Below are positions 40,824 through 52,059 of a DNA stretch of 64,000 bases, piece after piece. Under the pieces are notes generated by a model, which ran no database searches, was not told the DNA's origin, and saw only the letters and a program-made list of their open reading frames with translations. Position 1 is the stretch's first letter, and each line of letters opens with the position of its first letter. The stretch spans positions 1 to 64,000 of the forward strand of contig JAQCGH010000002.1 of NCBI GenBank assembly GCA_027620015.1. The letters are read 5' to 3'. A program made the position numbers and the translations under genes. This DNA is from Cyanobacteriota bacterium. GTDB lineage: Bacteria; Cyanobacteriota; Cyanobacteriia; PCC-6307; Cyanobiaceae.

Positions 40824-41579
40824 TTGGCGCCCCGTGCTCGTGTTGCGCTGAGCCCGCCCGGGGACAGCTTGGGGCCTACCTCTACGCTTTCTCCAAGTTC
40901 AACAGACGAGCTGGTGGCAAAGGACGAAACGAGTAGGGGCGAGGAACTGCAAGGCCTGGGCTGGACACCTGAGGAGGTGCGCCTATACGAGGAGCTGTGG
41001 GAATACCGGCAGCGCTGGGGCGCCATCAACCTGGAGCCGGAAGATCGGGTTTTACTGCGGCGAGCTGAAGCAGCCCTGCCAAAGCGGGTAGCCCACGGCA
41101 AAAGCTCGCTGAAAAAAACACTGCAGCAGAAGTCGTACTACCGCTGGCTTTGTCTCTATCGAGATGCCATGCTCGCCGCCGCCGATGGTCTTGGCCTGCA
41201 GCACGGCGAAGAAGCAGCCTGGGTGATTCTGCTCGAAGCCGAGTTACGCGCCCTGGATCACTACGAACCGGTACTGGGGTTGCCTGACACCATCAAGGCC
41301 AAGGCACTACTGCCGGCCCGGGAGGCCTGGATCGCTGCAATCGCCGTCCAGGGCAGGGAGCTCAGCTTCGACTTCGACGCACCGCTGGAAGCCCTCAAGC
41401 AGCAGGAAGCCACTAGTTGGAAGCCCCTACGCAGCGATGCAGCTAGCTCCTATCCAGTCCTCGAAGCTGGCGCCGCAGCCAATTTCCGCAACCAGGCAAA
41501 CCAGGAAATAGCCCAGCTGATCCGAGCCACCTTCCCTTCTCTCAAAGACAGCGACAAGCCGGAGCCCCCAAGCGCCTAA
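40824..41579 (+). CDS. conserved-looking hypothetical protein
   Basis: 251-aa ORF; WTPEEVRLYEELWEYRQRWGAINLEPEDRVLLRRAEAALPKRVAHGKSSLKKTLQQKSYYRWLCLYRDAML. Confidence 0.78.
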   Translation: MAPRARVALSPPGDSLGPTSTLSPSSTDELVAKDETSRGEELQGLGWTPEEVRLYEELWEYRQRWGAINLEPEDRVLLRRAEAALPKRVAHGKSSLKKTLQQKSYYRWLCLYRDAMLAAADGLGLQHGEEAAWVILLEAELRALDHYEPVLGLPDTIKAKALLPAREAWIAAIAVQGRELSFDFDAPLEALKQQEATSWKPLRSDAASSYPVLEAGAAANFRNQANQEIAQLIRATFPSLKDSDKPEPPSA

Positions 41580-43996
41580 GGCGCCGGGGTGCCTTCGCTG
41601 ACCTGTACAGGCACCCGGCCCACCTTCCAAATACGCTCGGCATAGTCAGAGATCGAGCGGTCACTGCTGAAGAAGCCACAGCGCATCGTGTTGTGCAACG
41701 ACATTCGCGCCCAGCTTCCCCGGTCGAGCCAAGCATCATCGACGGCGTTTTGAGCGCGGCGGTAGTCGGCTACATCCGCCATCACCCGGAAGGGATCGTG
41801 GCTGGTGAGGCTCGCAAGCAGAGGATGGAATAGCTCGCCATCACCCTCGCTGAAGTATCCAGAGCCAATCAACTCGAGGGCCTGGCGCACGGCCGGGTCC
41901 TGCTCGATCCAGGGCATAGGGTGATAACCGCTGTGACCCAGCTGCTCGATCTGTTCTGCGGTGTGGCCGAAGAGGAAGAAATTCTCCGCCCCAACGCAGT
42001 CGCGGATTTCGATGTTGGCCCCATCGAGCGTACCAATCGTGACCGCGCCATTGAGAGCCATCTTCATGTTGCCGGTGCCGGAGGCCTCCTTACCAGCGGT
42101 TGAGATCTGCTCGGAGAGATCCACCGCCGGATACACCAGCTGGCCCAAGCTGACGCTGAAGTTGGGCAGGAACACCACCTTGAGGCGGCCATCCATTGCC
42201 GGATCCATGTTGACCACGTCGGCGATACCGACCAGCAGGCGGATGATCAACTTGGCCAGGGCATAGCCCGGAGCTGCCTTGCCACCGAACACAAAGGTGC
42301 GCGGCGGCAGGTCTTCACCGGCGCGGATACGCAAGTAGCGCTCAACGATCTGCAGGGCCGCCAGGTGCTGGCGCTTGTATTCGTGGATGCGCTTGACCTG
42401 CACATCGAAAAGGGAGGTGTGGTCCACCAGCAACCCCAGCTCGCGGCGCATGTACTGGGCGAGGCGCTGCTTACCGAGATCCCGCACCGCCTGCCAGCGC
42501 TTCAGGAAGGCAGGGTCGTCGGCAAAGGCGGCAAGCCCTTGCAACTCCTCGAGGTGGGTACGCCAGCGATCGCCGATCGCCTCGTCGAGCAGGGCCGCCA
42601 GTGGTGGGTTAGCCACCGCTAGCCAGCGCCGCGGCGTAACTCCATTGGTGACATTGGTGAAGCGCTCCGGCCAGATCCTGGCCAGATCAGCAAACAGGTG
42701 CTGCTTCAGCAAGGTGCTGTGCAGCTCGGCCACGCCATTGACGTGGTGGCTTCCCACTACCGCTAAGTGGGCCATGCGCACGCGTCGCTGTGGACCCTCC
42801 TCAATTAGGGAAATGCGCTGCAGGATTTGGGAATCGCCGGGATAGCGAATCCGGGCCATGCGCAGGAAGCGGGTGTTTATCTCGTAGATGATCTCCAGCT
42901 GGCGGGGCAGCAACTGCTCAAACAGCTCCACGCCCCAGGTTTCCAGGGCCTCAGGCAGCAGGGTGTGGTTGGTGTAACTGATGCTGGCGGTGGTGATCGA
43001 CCAAGCGGTATCCCAATCGATGCCGTACTCATCCATCAGCAGCCGCATCAACTCAGCCACTGCGATGGCTGGATGGGTGTCGTTTAGCTGCAGTGCAAAC
43101 TTTCGGTGAAAGTCGGTCACCTCCAGGCCCTGGCCCCGCAGGATGCGGAACATGTCCTGAAGTGAGCAGCTGACGAAGAAGATCTGCTGGGAGAGGCGCA
43201 GGCGCTTGCCCTGGTCCAGCTCGTCGTTGGGGTAGAGCACCTTCGAGAGGGTCTCCGCCTGCATCTTGCGCAACACGGCCCTGGTGTAGTCCCCGGCGTT
43301 AAAGGAAGCGAAGTCAAAGGCCTCTGGAGCCACCGCAGACCAGAGCCGCAAGGTGTTCGCAGTGTTTACGCCATAGCCAAGGATCGGCGTGTCGTAAGCG
43401 ACGCCGATCACGGTGTGTTCACCGATCTGCACCGGATAGCTCCACTCCGGACGGATCACCTCCCAGGGATTGCCATGGGCCAGCCACGGATCGGTGCTCT
43501 CCACCTGACCGTGGGGGGTGATCTGCTGGCGGAAAATGCCGAATTCATATCGGATGCCATAGCCGATCGCAGGCAGCTCCAGCGTCGCCATCGACTCCTG
43601 GAAGCAGGCGGCCAGCCGCCCTAAACCACCATTGCCAAGACCGGGTTCGGGCTCCTCAGCGATCAGCTCCTCGAGGTTCAAGCCCAAGCTGGTGCAGGCC
43701 TCCCGGGCTGCCTCAGCCAAGCCCAAATTCACTAAATTATTTTCCAGGTGAGGGCCCAGTAGGTATTCCGCCGATAAATAAGTGGCCGTGCGGACATGCT
43801 CGCGGGTGTAGGTGTCGGCGGTGTCGACCCAGTTTTTGAGCAGACGATCACGCACTGCCAAAGCAAGGCAGCGGTAATGGTCGTGGCTGGTAGCCAGGGA
43901 GCTGGACTTGGCCTGACTGAAGAAGAGATGCCTTTGCATCGACTCCTTCAACGCCTGACTATCGGCTGAGGCCATCCCTGACTCCCTGCAAAGCAA
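41576..43996 (-). CDS. glgP: glycogen/starch/alpha-glucan phosphorylase
   Basis: 806 aa; [72 protein letters not shown] site; start probably at internal Met near 43975. Confidence 0.96.
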   Translation of the reverse strand: MLCRESGMASADSQALKESMQRHLFFSQAKSSSLATSHDHYRCLALAVRDRLLKNWVDTADTYTREHVRTATYLSAEYLLGPHLENNLVNLGLAEAAREACTSLGLNLEELIAEEPEPGLGNGGLGRLAACFQESMATLELPAIGYGIRYEFGIFRQQITPHGQVESTDPWLAHGNPWEVIRPEWSYPVQIGEHTVIGVAYDTPILGYGVNTANTLRLWSAVAPEAFDFASFNAGDYTRAVLRKMQAETLSKVLYPNDELDQGKRLRLSQQIFFVSCSLQDMFRILRGQGLEVTDFHRKFALQLNDTHPAIAVAELMRLLMDEYGIDWDTAWSITTASISYTNHTLLPEALETWGVELFEQLLPRQLEIIYEINTRFLRMARIRYPGDSQILQRISLIEEGPQRRVRMAHLAVVGSHHVNGVAELHSTLLKQHLFADLARIWPERFTNVTNGVTPRRWLAVANPPLAALLDEAIGDRWRTHLEELQGLAAFADDPAFLKRWQAVRDLGKQRLAQYMRRELGLLVDHTSLFDVQVKRIHEYKRQHLAALQIVERYLRIRAGEDLPPRTFVFGGKAAPGYALAKLIIRLLVGIADVVNMDPAMDGRLKVVFLPNFSVSLGQLVYPAVDLSEQISTAGKEASGTGNMKMALNGAVTIGTLDGANIEIRDCVGAENFFLFGHTAEQIEQLGHSGYHPMPWIEQDPAVRQALELIGSGYFSEGDGELFHPLLASLTSHDPFRVMADVADYRRAQNAVDDAWLDRGSWARMSLHNTMRCGFFSSDRSISDYAERIWKVGRVPVQVSEGTPAP

Positions 43997-44030
43997 AAGT
44001 CTGGGGCTGGCTACTCAAATTCGCAGGAGC

Positions 44031-44044
44031 GTGGTCACGAATAC
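44031..44044 (+). promoter_or_regulatory. NtcA-like site upstream of glnN (one mismatch)
   Basis: GTGGTCACGAATAC vs consensus GTA-N8-TAC, 109 bp before the glnN ATG. Confidence 0.25.
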
Positions 44045-44152
44045 CGCACACGTCAAGCCAAAACCAATCGCGGAGAGGGTATCAACCGCAGCAAAGCGTG
44101 GAGGGGGGAGCGGCTTTGGGTAGGTGAACTGAAGTTAATTGGCGAATTTTTC

Positions 44153-46321
44153 ATGCCGTCCCAATCACGCCTTCAAGCGCTCGAAAAGATTCTCAGCCGC
44201 CCCTGCGCACCTACAGCCCCGATTCAGACCCTCGATGAGCTCTGGGCTAGCGACGTTTTCACCCTCGACAAGATGAAAGCGGCGCTGCCGAAGGAGATTT
44301 TTAAATCCGTGCAGCGCACAATCAAGGAGGGCAGCAAACTCGACGTTTCTTTAGCGAACGTGGTGGCTCAGGCCATGAAGGAGTGGGCCACTGCACGAGG
44401 GGCTCTGTATTACTCCCACGTTTTTTATCCGCTCACAAACTCCACCGCCGAGAAGCACGACGGCTTCATCTCACCCCAAGGAGACGGCACGGTCTTCGCC
44501 GAATTCACCGGCAAGGTGCTGGTGCAGGGGGAGCCCGACGGCTCCTCCTTTCCCAATGGCGGCATCCGCTCCACCTTTGAAGCTCGCGGCTACACCGCCT
44601 GGGATATCACTAGTCCCGCCTGGCTGATGGAGACACCCAACGGTGTCACCCTCTGCATCCCCACCGTCTTCGTCTCGTGGACTGGCGAGGCTCTCGACAA
44701 AAAAACCCCCCTGCTGCGCTCGATCGCAGCCGTAAACAAACAGGCCCACAGGCTGCTCAGCCTGCTGGGGGAAACCACCATCGCCCCGGTCAACTCCAGC
44801 TGCGGCGCCGAGCAGGAGTACTTCCTGATCGACAGCGCCTACGTGCCCCTAAGGCCGGACCTACTGCTTGCTGGTCGCACCCTGTTCGGTCGCCCATCCG
44901 CCAAGGGCCAGCAATTTGACGATCACTACTTCGGCTCCATCCCGGAGCGGGTGCAGGTTTTCATGCAGGAGGTGGAGAGGCAGATGTATCGATTGGGAAT
45001 TCCAGCCAAAACCCGCCACAACGAGGTGGCCCCATCCCAATTTGAAATTGCGCCTTTCTTCGAGGCCGCCAACGTTGCCACCGACCACCAGCAGCTCACC
45101 ATGACCCTTCTGCGCAGCACTGCGAAGAAACATGGTCTGGCCTGCCTCCTGCACGAGAAGCCCTTCGCCGGCATCAACGGCTCTGGGAAACACGTCAACT
45201 GGTCGATCGGCAACGCCACCCAGGGGAACCTGCTCGATCCGGGCAAGACGCCCCATGAAAACCTGCAGTTCCTGATGTTCTGCGGAGCGGTGATCCGCGG
45301 CGTGCACATGTATGGCCCCCTGCTGCGGGCCGTGATCGCCACCGCCAGCAACGACCACCGCCTCGGCGCCAACGAAGCCCCGCCAGCAATCATTTCGGTT
45401 TATCTGGGCAGCCAACTGGAGGATGTGTTCAACCAGATCCGCGAGGGCCGGCTCTCCGGCTCGGCCCTTGGTGGCGTGATGGACTTCGGTGTGGATACGT
45501 TGCCGGAATTCGACAAGGACGCCGGCGATCGCAATCGCACCTCGCCCTTCGCCTTCACTGGCAACCGCTTTGAGTTTCGCGCTGTCGGCTCCAACCAGTC
45601 CGTGGCCGGTCCCCTAGTTGCCCTGAACACGATCCTGGCCGATTCCCTCGCCTGGATCTCCAGCGAACTGGAGGCCAAGCTGGGCAGTGGCTATGGCCTT
45701 GAGGAAGGGGCTCTGGCCGTGCTCAAGACCCTGATCGAAAAGCACGGCGCAGTCGTGTTTGGCGGCAATGGCTATTCAGATGAATGGCACCGCATGGCAG
45801 TTGAGGAAAGGGGTCTGGAAAACCTGCGCACCACCGCTGATGCCCTACCGGTGTTGGAGCGCCAATCAATCCGCGATTTGTTCGAGCGCACCGGCGTACT
45901 TTCAGCTGTTGAGCTGCAGAGCCGCTTCGAGGTTTATGCCGAGCAATACATCCTGGCGATTGATGTGGAAGCAAAGCTGGCTGTTCAAATCGCCCGCACC
46001 CAGGTGTATCCGGCGGCGATCCGATACCTCGGCGAACTAGCTGAGTCCCTGCAACTGCAGAGTTCCCTAGGAATTCAGGTATCGCCGGAAACCTCCAAGG
46101 AGGTGGCTGGGCTATGCCAGTCGTTGATGGTCATCAGCGGCCAGCTGCAAGCCGCCATCGACCACCCCCCCCACGGCACCGAAGCCCACATGCGCTACTC
46201 CGCCGACACCCTGGTGCCGTTGATGGCCGAACTCCGTGTGGTGGTTGACGGTCTTGAGGCCCTAGTGGACGACAACCTCTGGCCTCTGCCCACCTATCAG
46301 GAGATGTTGTTCGTGCGGTGA
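44153..46321 (+). CDS. glnN: type III glutamine synthetase
   Basis: 722 aa [77 protein letters not shown]. Confidence 0.96.
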   Translation: MPSQSRLQALEKILSRPCAPTAPIQTLDELWASDVFTLDKMKAALPKEIFKSVQRTIKEGSKLDVSLANVVAQAMKEWATARGALYYSHVFYPLTNSTAEKHDGFISPQGDGTVFAEFTGKVLVQGEPDGSSFPNGGIRSTFEARGYTAWDITSPAWLMETPNGVTLCIPTVFVSWTGEALDKKTPLLRSIAAVNKQAHRLLSLLGETTIAPVNSSCGAEQEYFLIDSAYVPLRPDLLLAGRTLFGRPSAKGQQFDDHYFGSIPERVQVFMQEVERQMYRLGIPAKTRHNEVAPSQFEIAPFFEAANVATDHQQLTMTLLRSTAKKHGLACLLHEKPFAGINGSGKHVNWSIGNATQGNLLDPGKTPHENLQFLMFCGAVIRGVHMYGPLLRAVIATASNDHRLGANEAPPAIISVYLGSQLEDVFNQIREGRLSGSALGGVMDFGVDTLPEFDKDAGDRNRTSPFAFTGNRFEFRAVGSNQSVAGPLVALNTILADSLAWISSELEAKLGSGYGLEEGALAVLKTLIEKHGAVVFGGNGYSDEWHRMAVEERGLENLRTTADALPVLERQSIRDLFERTGVLSAVELQSRFEVYAEQYILAIDVEAKLAVQIARTQVYPAAIRYLGELAESLQLQSSLGIQVSPETSKEVAGLCQSLMVISGQLQAAIDHPPHGTEAHMRYSADTLVPLMAELRVVVDGLEALVDDNLWPLPTYQEMLFVR

Positions 46322-46337
46322 GCCCGGCTGAGCCCGA

Positions 46338-47063
46338 TCACTGCGGAAAAACGCTGATGCGGGCTCGTTCGATATAGCTGGGGTCAGACATGGTGTCGAC
46401 CTCAAAGCTGGTCCAAGTGGCGCTTGGTGCTGGGCTGCGTTCAAGCATCGGCCACTCGATGCGCCTGCTCTGATAAGTGAGGCCCACACAAGTAAGCGCC
46501 TGGTCGTCGGCCATCAGTGACCAGAGCACGTGCACTTCGCCGCGGTCGTAGGAGATGGGGATCTCCTGCACGCCATGCTCCGGCATACGTCCCGGAGCCA
46601 GAGTTAGACCAGTCAGATTTTCCCAACAAAGGTAAGAGCCGTTATCGGTGGGATAAAACCAGCAGGTTTCGTTTTCTGCCTCAGCCAGGGGGAAACGGTC
46701 CAGCAGCTCGACCTGCTGCGCTCGCAGCCAGGAGCCTTCGGCAGGGCCGCTAACGGCGTAGACGCCAATCCACAGAGAGGGCACGTCAAACTGAGTCACC
46801 ACTGCATCACAGATCAGGGAACGCCTCTCTGTCGCGACGCTGAGGGGGTCAGCACCTGCGATGGTGGCGCTGCCACTAACCACCAGTTCGTCGATGCTTC
46901 CCTGCCATTGATCTGGCATGCGAAACAGCCTCAGAGCCAGGCCGCGATCAGGGCCTTGGTGGCATTGGGCCGCGACCAAAGCCTGCCAATCAACGCCCTC
47001 TTCGGGCAACTCCTGGCCCCTGGACAGCAGAAAAGCTAGGGAATGGAGCATGGGTGCCTGCAC
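46338..47063 (-). CDS. conserved cyanobacterial hypothetical protein
   Basis: 241-aa ORF without competing ORFs; no family recognised with certainty. Confidence 0.72.
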   Translation of the reverse strand: MQAPMLHSLAFLLSRGQELPEEGVDWQALVAAQCHQGPDRGLALRLFRMPDQWQGSIDELVVSGSATIAGADPLSVATERRSLICDAVVTQFDVPSLWIGVYAVSGPAEGSWLRAQQVELLDRFPLAEAENETCWFYPTDNGSYLCWENLTGLTLAPGRMPEHGVQEIPISYDRGEVHVLWSLMADDQALTCVGLTYQSRRIEWPMLERSPAPSATWTSFEVDTMSDPSYIERARISVFPQ

Positions 47064-47132
47064 AGGTCAGGGGCGCAGTAAAAGTTGACCTTAGAAGCCC
47101 TGACTGTTTATAGCGGTGTTCTTGGCTGCCGG

Positions 47133-47201
47133 TCAGAGCACCAACTCCACGATCACAAAGCCCACAAGGGCCGCAAGAGCCAGCAGAGATGGCAGACGCA
47201 T
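47133..47201 (-). CDS. putative 22-aa single-TM peptide
   Basis: ATG at 47201: MRLPSLLALAALVGFVIVELVL. Confidence 0.3.
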   Translation of the reverse strand: MRLPSLLALAALVGFVIVELVL

Positions 47202-47304
47202 CGACTTCTTGACCGCTCAATTCTTAAATAAATCCTAGAAGCCCTGGCAGGCGCTGAATTGGGATCGGGGAGGTCTTCACATCTCTTGCTGCTGAGAGAC
47301 TCTG

Positions 47305-47535
47305 ATGATGAGGAATCGCGGACCTACTCCGATGTCGAACCGCGACGGCAGTCAACGCATAGCTTTCAGTTTGGTGCTGCTGCTCGGGATAGCTATTGGC
47401 TTACACGTTTACGCCTTACGGGTGAAACAGGTAAAGCCGAGTCGCCGCCCGCCTACAACCAGCCTTAGCACCGATGGCCAGCTGAGCGTAAGAGGGTCGC
47501 AATCCAGTCAAATTCGGCGGCTGCTTGCAAACTAA
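47305..47535 (+). CDS. hypothetical single-TM protein
   Basis: 76 aa with AFSLVLLLGIAIGLHVYAL TM segment. Confidence 0.5.
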   Translation: MMRNRGPTPMSNRDGSQRIAFSLVLLLGIAIGLHVYALRVKQVKPSRRPPTTSLSTDGQLSVRGSQSSQIRRLLAN

Positions 47536-47715
47536 AAGCTCTACTCAGCGATTGAAGGCAAAGCCAGCAAAAACTATTGCCACCCTTCACCAGCAAGCAA
47601 AACTCAATGGTTTGCTCCACTGGCAAATGCTGACCCTCGCGGAAGTTGGACCACCACGGGCTAGCAGGCTATAGAGGACAGTGGATAAATAGAGGCATAG
47701 CTGATACCCCAGACC

Positions 47716-48096
47716 ATGCAAGCCAATTTGACCGATTTGGTGGCAACCCGAGCGCCGCGGGCATCCGTAGAAACAAGCCAGTCCCAGCGTGGATTCGGTG
47801 GATCGGGCCAGAGCAAGGCAAGACGCAAAGGGGGCAAAAAACGCAGCCCAGCCCTGAGCAAGGCCGACTGGGGGCCTTTGGGCAAACATCCCGATCTTGA
47901 TGCGATCGTGGCGCGTCAGCGATTGCATCTGCCCCTAGCCGGGCGTATCAGCGCAGATGACGTGAACCGAGCCTGGAAGAGCGCTGCAGCCGAACATCAC
48001 CCAGACCGAGGTGGCAGTCACGACACGATGCAAAGGGTAAATGGAGCGCGCGATCTGCTGCTTGGCCGCAGCACTGTGGTGGAAAGGTCAGATTGA
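47716..48096 (+). CDS. short J-domain protein
   Basis: ISADDVNRAWKSAAAEHHPDRGGSHDTMQRVNGARDLLL: HPDRGG J-domain at the C-terminus. Confidence 0.82.
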   Translation: MQANLTDLVATRAPRASVETSQSQRGFGGSGQSKARRKGGKKRSPALSKADWGPLGKHPDLDAIVARQRLHLPLAGRISADDVNRAWKSAAAEHHPDRGGSHDTMQRVNGARDLLLGRSTVVERSD

Positions 48097-48308
48097 GTAT
48101 GTGGATCTGATGGCGAACCCAACCGCTGATGAAACCACCTTGGTGCTAGTGCAATCTTGGGCCGCAGCGATGTAAACCAGCAAGAGAACTTAGAACTCCA
48201 CAACCCCGCAAGAAAAGGCTGAGAGTGCAGCGAAGGCCGCAACTCGTGCTGCAGCAATCCACGAATAGCAACGTCAGACTGCAACATAGAGGCATCTGCA
48301 GTGGCGCC

Positions 48309-48551
48309 ATGCTTTTAAATCCCTTCTGCCCGTTTAGTTCAGCCCAGATCCTCGGATTAAAGGCCACGGTCGCGCTGCTGCTCACCCTCTTGATCAAGGC
48401 CAAAATCCGCATCACTGCCTTCTCCGCACTAGGTATCTTTCTGCTACTGCTGCAAACCTTGGTATTCCTCGCCGCAGGTGGGGGCTTGGTGCTCGCAGTC
48501 GGGGGAGCAGCACTATTTGCCGGGCAGCAACGCCGCACCCAAGCGAAATGA
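48309..48551 (+). CDS. hypothetical membrane protein
   Basis: MLLNPFCPFSSAQILGLKATVALLLTLLIKAKIRITAFSALGIFLLLLQTLVFLAAGGGLVLAVGGAALFAG; within ORF 48225-48551. Confidence 0.55.
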   Translation: MLLNPFCPFSSAQILGLKATVALLLTLLIKAKIRITAFSALGIFLLLLQTLVFLAAGGGLVLAVGGAALFAGQQRRTQAK

Positions 48552-48965
48552 GGCCGCGACTGCCCTTTTGTACGTTCAAACCACTTATCACAGTAAATTC
48601 GAATGGTTTTGATGCTGTTCGCCCAAGTTGAGCTTGGCAACTGCAGACATTCGCATCGCTAAAAATCTGAAGTTGATCTGGAGAAATAAGCCGGATATTT
48701 GCTACGACTAGGCATGGATTTGCACGACGTAAATAATGCTATTTAAATGTTTCTGGCCCCAATTACCAAAATCCGCCAAACCTCTTCTGGCCATTCATCT
48801 ACTAAAACTTGACGTGGCAGGCGTAAGAACAGCCAAAAGCTACTATTCAATGATAGTGGATATATTGCTGTTTAGCAATTGCAGCCAAACCCAAGGATGA
48901 ACCTCATGCCGCAAGGCTGATTTAGGGTAGATCGCCGGGCGAATCTAAACTTTTAAAGGGCATTC

Positions 48966-49178
48966 ATGCTTGTATTTGGCAAGGGCAACGACACAATGGC
49001 TCTCTGCGTCATGCAGCGAGATGGATTTATTGATGCGGCTACGCGACATTGATATAGCGACCGCCTCGAGCAAATACCTACCAAATCAGGAGACAGAGAA
49101 ATAGACCGGCACAACCTCCGCATTGGCATGGCATTCGTAGACGCCAGAAAGGGCCTCAGCCCTCAGCAGCAAATCTAG
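48966..49178 (+). pseudogene. possible decayed small ORF with one in-frame TGA
   Basis: MLVFGKGNDTMALCVMQRDGFIDAATRH*YSDRLEQIPTKSGDREIDRHNLRIGMAFVDARKGLSPQQQI*. Confidence 0.25.
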
Positions 49179-49273
49179 ACAGGCGGAGTAATGCCCCTAG
49201 TGAGCAGATAAACGCCTATATACATAATCAAGAAGGTCATAAGCAGACCAGCAACAAATAATTTTCCGTCCAT
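49175..49273 (-). CDS. putative 32-aa single-TM small protein
   Basis: ATG at 49273: MDGKLFVAGLLMTFLIMYIGVYLLTRGITPPV. Confidence 0.4.
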   Translation of the reverse strand: MDGKLFVAGLLMTFLIMYIGVYLLTRGITPPV

Positions 49274-49785
49274 AATTTTAAGTCAGTTTTAAATACAAAA
49301 TTTTATCCAAGCGAAGCCAAATGCATCACACAGGCTCAAGGCATGTGGATTATCCAACTCAGGTGCTGGGATGCTTAGGACGATCATTCCAACCAAGCAA
49401 GGGGATATGGAGTAGACAGATACTAGAGGAAATCTATCCGAACCACCCAATCTGAACAATCGGGAATGTTTTACTAGCTAGCTCCCAGCTCAATTTAGTT
49501 GCAGAAATCTCTTTTAATATCGAAGCTGCCGCCTCGCAAAGCGAGAAGAATTCAAGAAAAACTAAACGCATTGCATTAGATATGCTAACAGCGGCTAATC
49601 GAGCAATTAACTTGGCCCTAAATATGCTATCAAGACGCATTCATTAGAGCGAATCAATATCTTCAAATTTGAATAACTTCGCAATTTTCAACGGGCGACT
49701 GATTAATTCTCGCCAAATTTTCCCTTAAACACTTACTGGGAATAAGCAAAGATTATTTAAGGACTTAAAATTTATTACTTGTGAA

Positions 49786-49857
49786 TGGGTCGCCTGAGAT
49801 TCGAACTCAGGACCAATCGGTTAAAAGCCGAGTGCTCTACCGCTGAGCTAGCGACCC
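49786..49857 (-). tRNA. tRNA-Lys(TTT)
   Basis: Reverse complement GGGTCGCTAGCTCAGCGGTAGAGCACTCGGCTTTTAACCGATTGGTCCTGAGTTCGAATCTCAGGCGACCCA. Confidence 0.96.
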
Positions 49858-49954
49858 GCGCCCTTGGGCACATAGGGAACGTATCACCTTGGGGCTACCT
49901 CCTCCAAGAGGCGCGAGGCAGCCTTGAGAATGGCCAGACACCTGGCCACATCGT

Positions 49955-50458
49955 TTGACCATCTTCCCTTGGCCACAACCCCAGATCCATGCCGAGGCCT
50001 GGGTGGCCGCAACGGCCGTAGTAATCGGCGATGTTCAGCTAGCAGCAGGAGCGAGCCTCTGGCCCACTGCCGTCGCCCGCGGCGACCTCTGTTCGATCGT
50101 GGTGGGTGAAGGCAGCAACGTGCAAGACGGAGCTGTGCTGCATGGTGACCCCGACCAGCCTGTGACCATCGGCGCCGATGTAACCATCGGTCATCGGGCT
50201 GTGATACACGGAGCCACCCTTAAAGACGGCTGCCTTATCGGCATTGGCGCCATCGTTCTCGATGGCGTCACCGTGGGCGAGGAGGCCCTTGTGGCCGCCG
50301 GATCTGTTGTGACACGCGACGTACCAGCTGGAACCCTCGTTATGGGAGCCCCCGCTCAGGTGAAGCGAGAGCTCACGGCTGAAGCCCGGGCCGAGCAGCG
50401 CCAGCACGCCCGCAGCTACCGCCAACTCGCCGATGCCCATGCCAAGGCGAACGGATAA
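49955..50458 (+). CDS. gamma carbonic anhydrase family protein
   Basis: [79 protein letters not shown] left-handed beta-helix hexapeptides. Confidence 0.92.
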   Translation: MTIFPWPQPQIHAEAWVAATAVVIGDVQLAAGASLWPTAVARGDLCSIVVGEGSNVQDGAVLHGDPDQPVTIGADVTIGHRAVIHGATLKDGCLIGIGAIVLDGVTVGEEALVAAGSVVTRDVPAGTLVMGAPAQVKRELTAEARAEQRQHARSYRQLADAHAKANG

Positions 50459-50531
50459 CGACAGATCCGGAGCTGGATGGACAAATCATGAGGTCTATTC
50501 CTTAAGATCGTTAAATCTCGTTTGGCTTCCA

Positions 50532-50654
50532 ATGGATGGTCGGCTGATTTTGGTGGTTGCTCCGATCCTGCTCGCCGCGAGCTGGGCCGTCTTCCATATC
50601 GGCCGTGCCGCCGTGGGACAGCTGCAATTGCTGCTCAAGCGGGCCCGCGCCTGA
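50532..50654 (+). CDS. psbY: photosystem II protein Y
   Basis: ATG at 50532: [40 protein letters not shown]. Confidence 0.9.
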   Translation: MDGRLILVVAPILLAASWAVFHIGRAAVGQLQLLLKRARA

Positions 50655-50658
50655 GCAC

Positions 50659-52032
50659 TTGAGCTCTGAGCTGCTTGTTATCGGTGCTGGTCTAGCGGGT
50701 ACGGAAGCCGCCTGGCAGATCGCTCAAGCTGGCCTTGCGGTCCGGTTAGTGGAAATGCGGCCAGTGCGCCGCAGCCCTGCCCACCACAGCTCTGAATTTG
50801 GTGAGCTTGTATGCAGCAACAGCTTCGGCGCCCTAAGTAGCGATCGGGCAGCAGGCCTGCTTCAAGAGGAATTGCGGCGATTGGGTTCGTTGGTGATCAG
50901 CACTGCCGACACTCATGCCGTGCCAGCAGGCGGCGCTCTGGCCGTAGATCGAGGCCGCTACAGCGCCGCCCTCACCGCCGCTCTGGAACAACACCCGTTG
51001 GTAACGGTGGAGCGGCGTGAGCACACCGAGCTGCCCGGTCCCGGTGAGATCGGCGTACTGGCAACCGGCCCGCTCACCAGCGAGTCCCTGGCAGAACAGC
51101 TGCGGCAATTCACAGGCAGGGCAGAGTGCCACTTCTTCGATGCGGCCAGCCCGATCGTTGAGGGCGAGAGCATTGATCTCTCGGTGGCGTTCCGTGCCAG
51201 CCGCTACGACAAGGGGGATGCCGACTACATCAACTGCCCAATGGACCGGGACCAATTTTTGGGGTTTCGGCAGGAGCTGCTAACTGCCGAGCAAGCCGAG
51301 CTGAAGGAATTCGAGCAGGAGAGCGCTCAGTTCTTTGAGGGCTGTCTCCCCATCGAGGAGCTGGCCCGCCGCGGCGAAGACACCATGCGCTACGGCCCGC
51401 TCAAGCCCATTGGCCTCTGGGATCCCCGCTGGGGCGATGTGAACAATCGCGATGTACGCCGCGCCAAACGGGCCTACGCGGTGGTGCAGCTGCGCCAGGA
51501 AGACAAGGACGGGCGCCTCTGGAACCTGGTTGGCTTCCAGACCAACCTGAAATGGGGCGAGCAAAAACGAGTGCTGCGACTCATCCCAGGACTGGAAAAC
51601 GCCGAGTTTGTGCGCTTCGGCGTGATGCACCGCAACACCTTTCTGGAATCGCCCCAGCTGCTCGATGCAACCTTGCAATTCCGTAGCCGGCCCACCCTGC
51701 TGGCCGCAGGTCAAATTACCGGCACCGAGGGCTACGCCGCGGCGGTGGCCGGCGGCTGGCTGGCTGGCACAAACGCAGCCCGGCTGGCTCTTGGCCAAGA
51801 GCCTCTGAGCCTGCCCAAAACCACCATGCTCGGCGCCCTCAGTCACTTCATAGCCGAAGCGCCCAGCAAGAAGTTCCAGCCCATGCCGCCAAACTTCGGC
51901 CTACTGCCCGAATTGGCCGAACGCATCCGCGATAAACGGGCCCGCTACGGCGCCTACCGCGACCGAGCTCTGGCGGATCTTGAGCCTTTCACTCGGCACC
52001 TACAACTGCACCGCGTTTGCGCCGCTGCCTAG
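50659..52032 (+). CDS. trmFO: methylenetetrahydrofolate--tRNA-(uracil-5-)-methyltransferase
   Basis: [55 protein letters not shown] start at 50659 proposed. Confidence 0.95.
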   Translation: MSSELLVIGAGLAGTEAAWQIAQAGLAVRLVEMRPVRRSPAHHSSEFGELVCSNSFGALSSDRAAGLLQEELRRLGSLVISTADTHAVPAGGALAVDRGRYSAALTAALEQHPLVTVERREHTELPGPGEIGVLATGPLTSESLAEQLRQFTGRAECHFFDAASPIVEGESIDLSVAFRASRYDKGDADYINCPMDRDQFLGFRQELLTAEQAELKEFEQESAQFFEGCLPIEELARRGEDTMRYGPLKPIGLWDPRWGDVNNRDVRRAKRAYAVVQLRQEDKDGRLWNLVGFQTNLKWGEQKRVLRLIPGLENAEFVRFGVMHRNTFLESPQLLDATLQFRSRPTLLAAGQITGTEGYAAAVAGGWLAGTNAARLALGQEPLSLPKTTMLGALSHFIAEAPSKKFQPMPPNFGLLPELAERIRDKRARYGAYRDRALADLEPFTRHLQLHRVCAAA

Positions 52033-52059
52033 GGTCGCTTCAGCCTCTCCAGCCAAACG

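Noticed and set aside
44861-45415. 184-aa minus-strand ORF
   Set aside because: Antisense to glnN.
51280-51846. 188-aa minus-strand ORF
   Set aside because: Antisense to trmFO.
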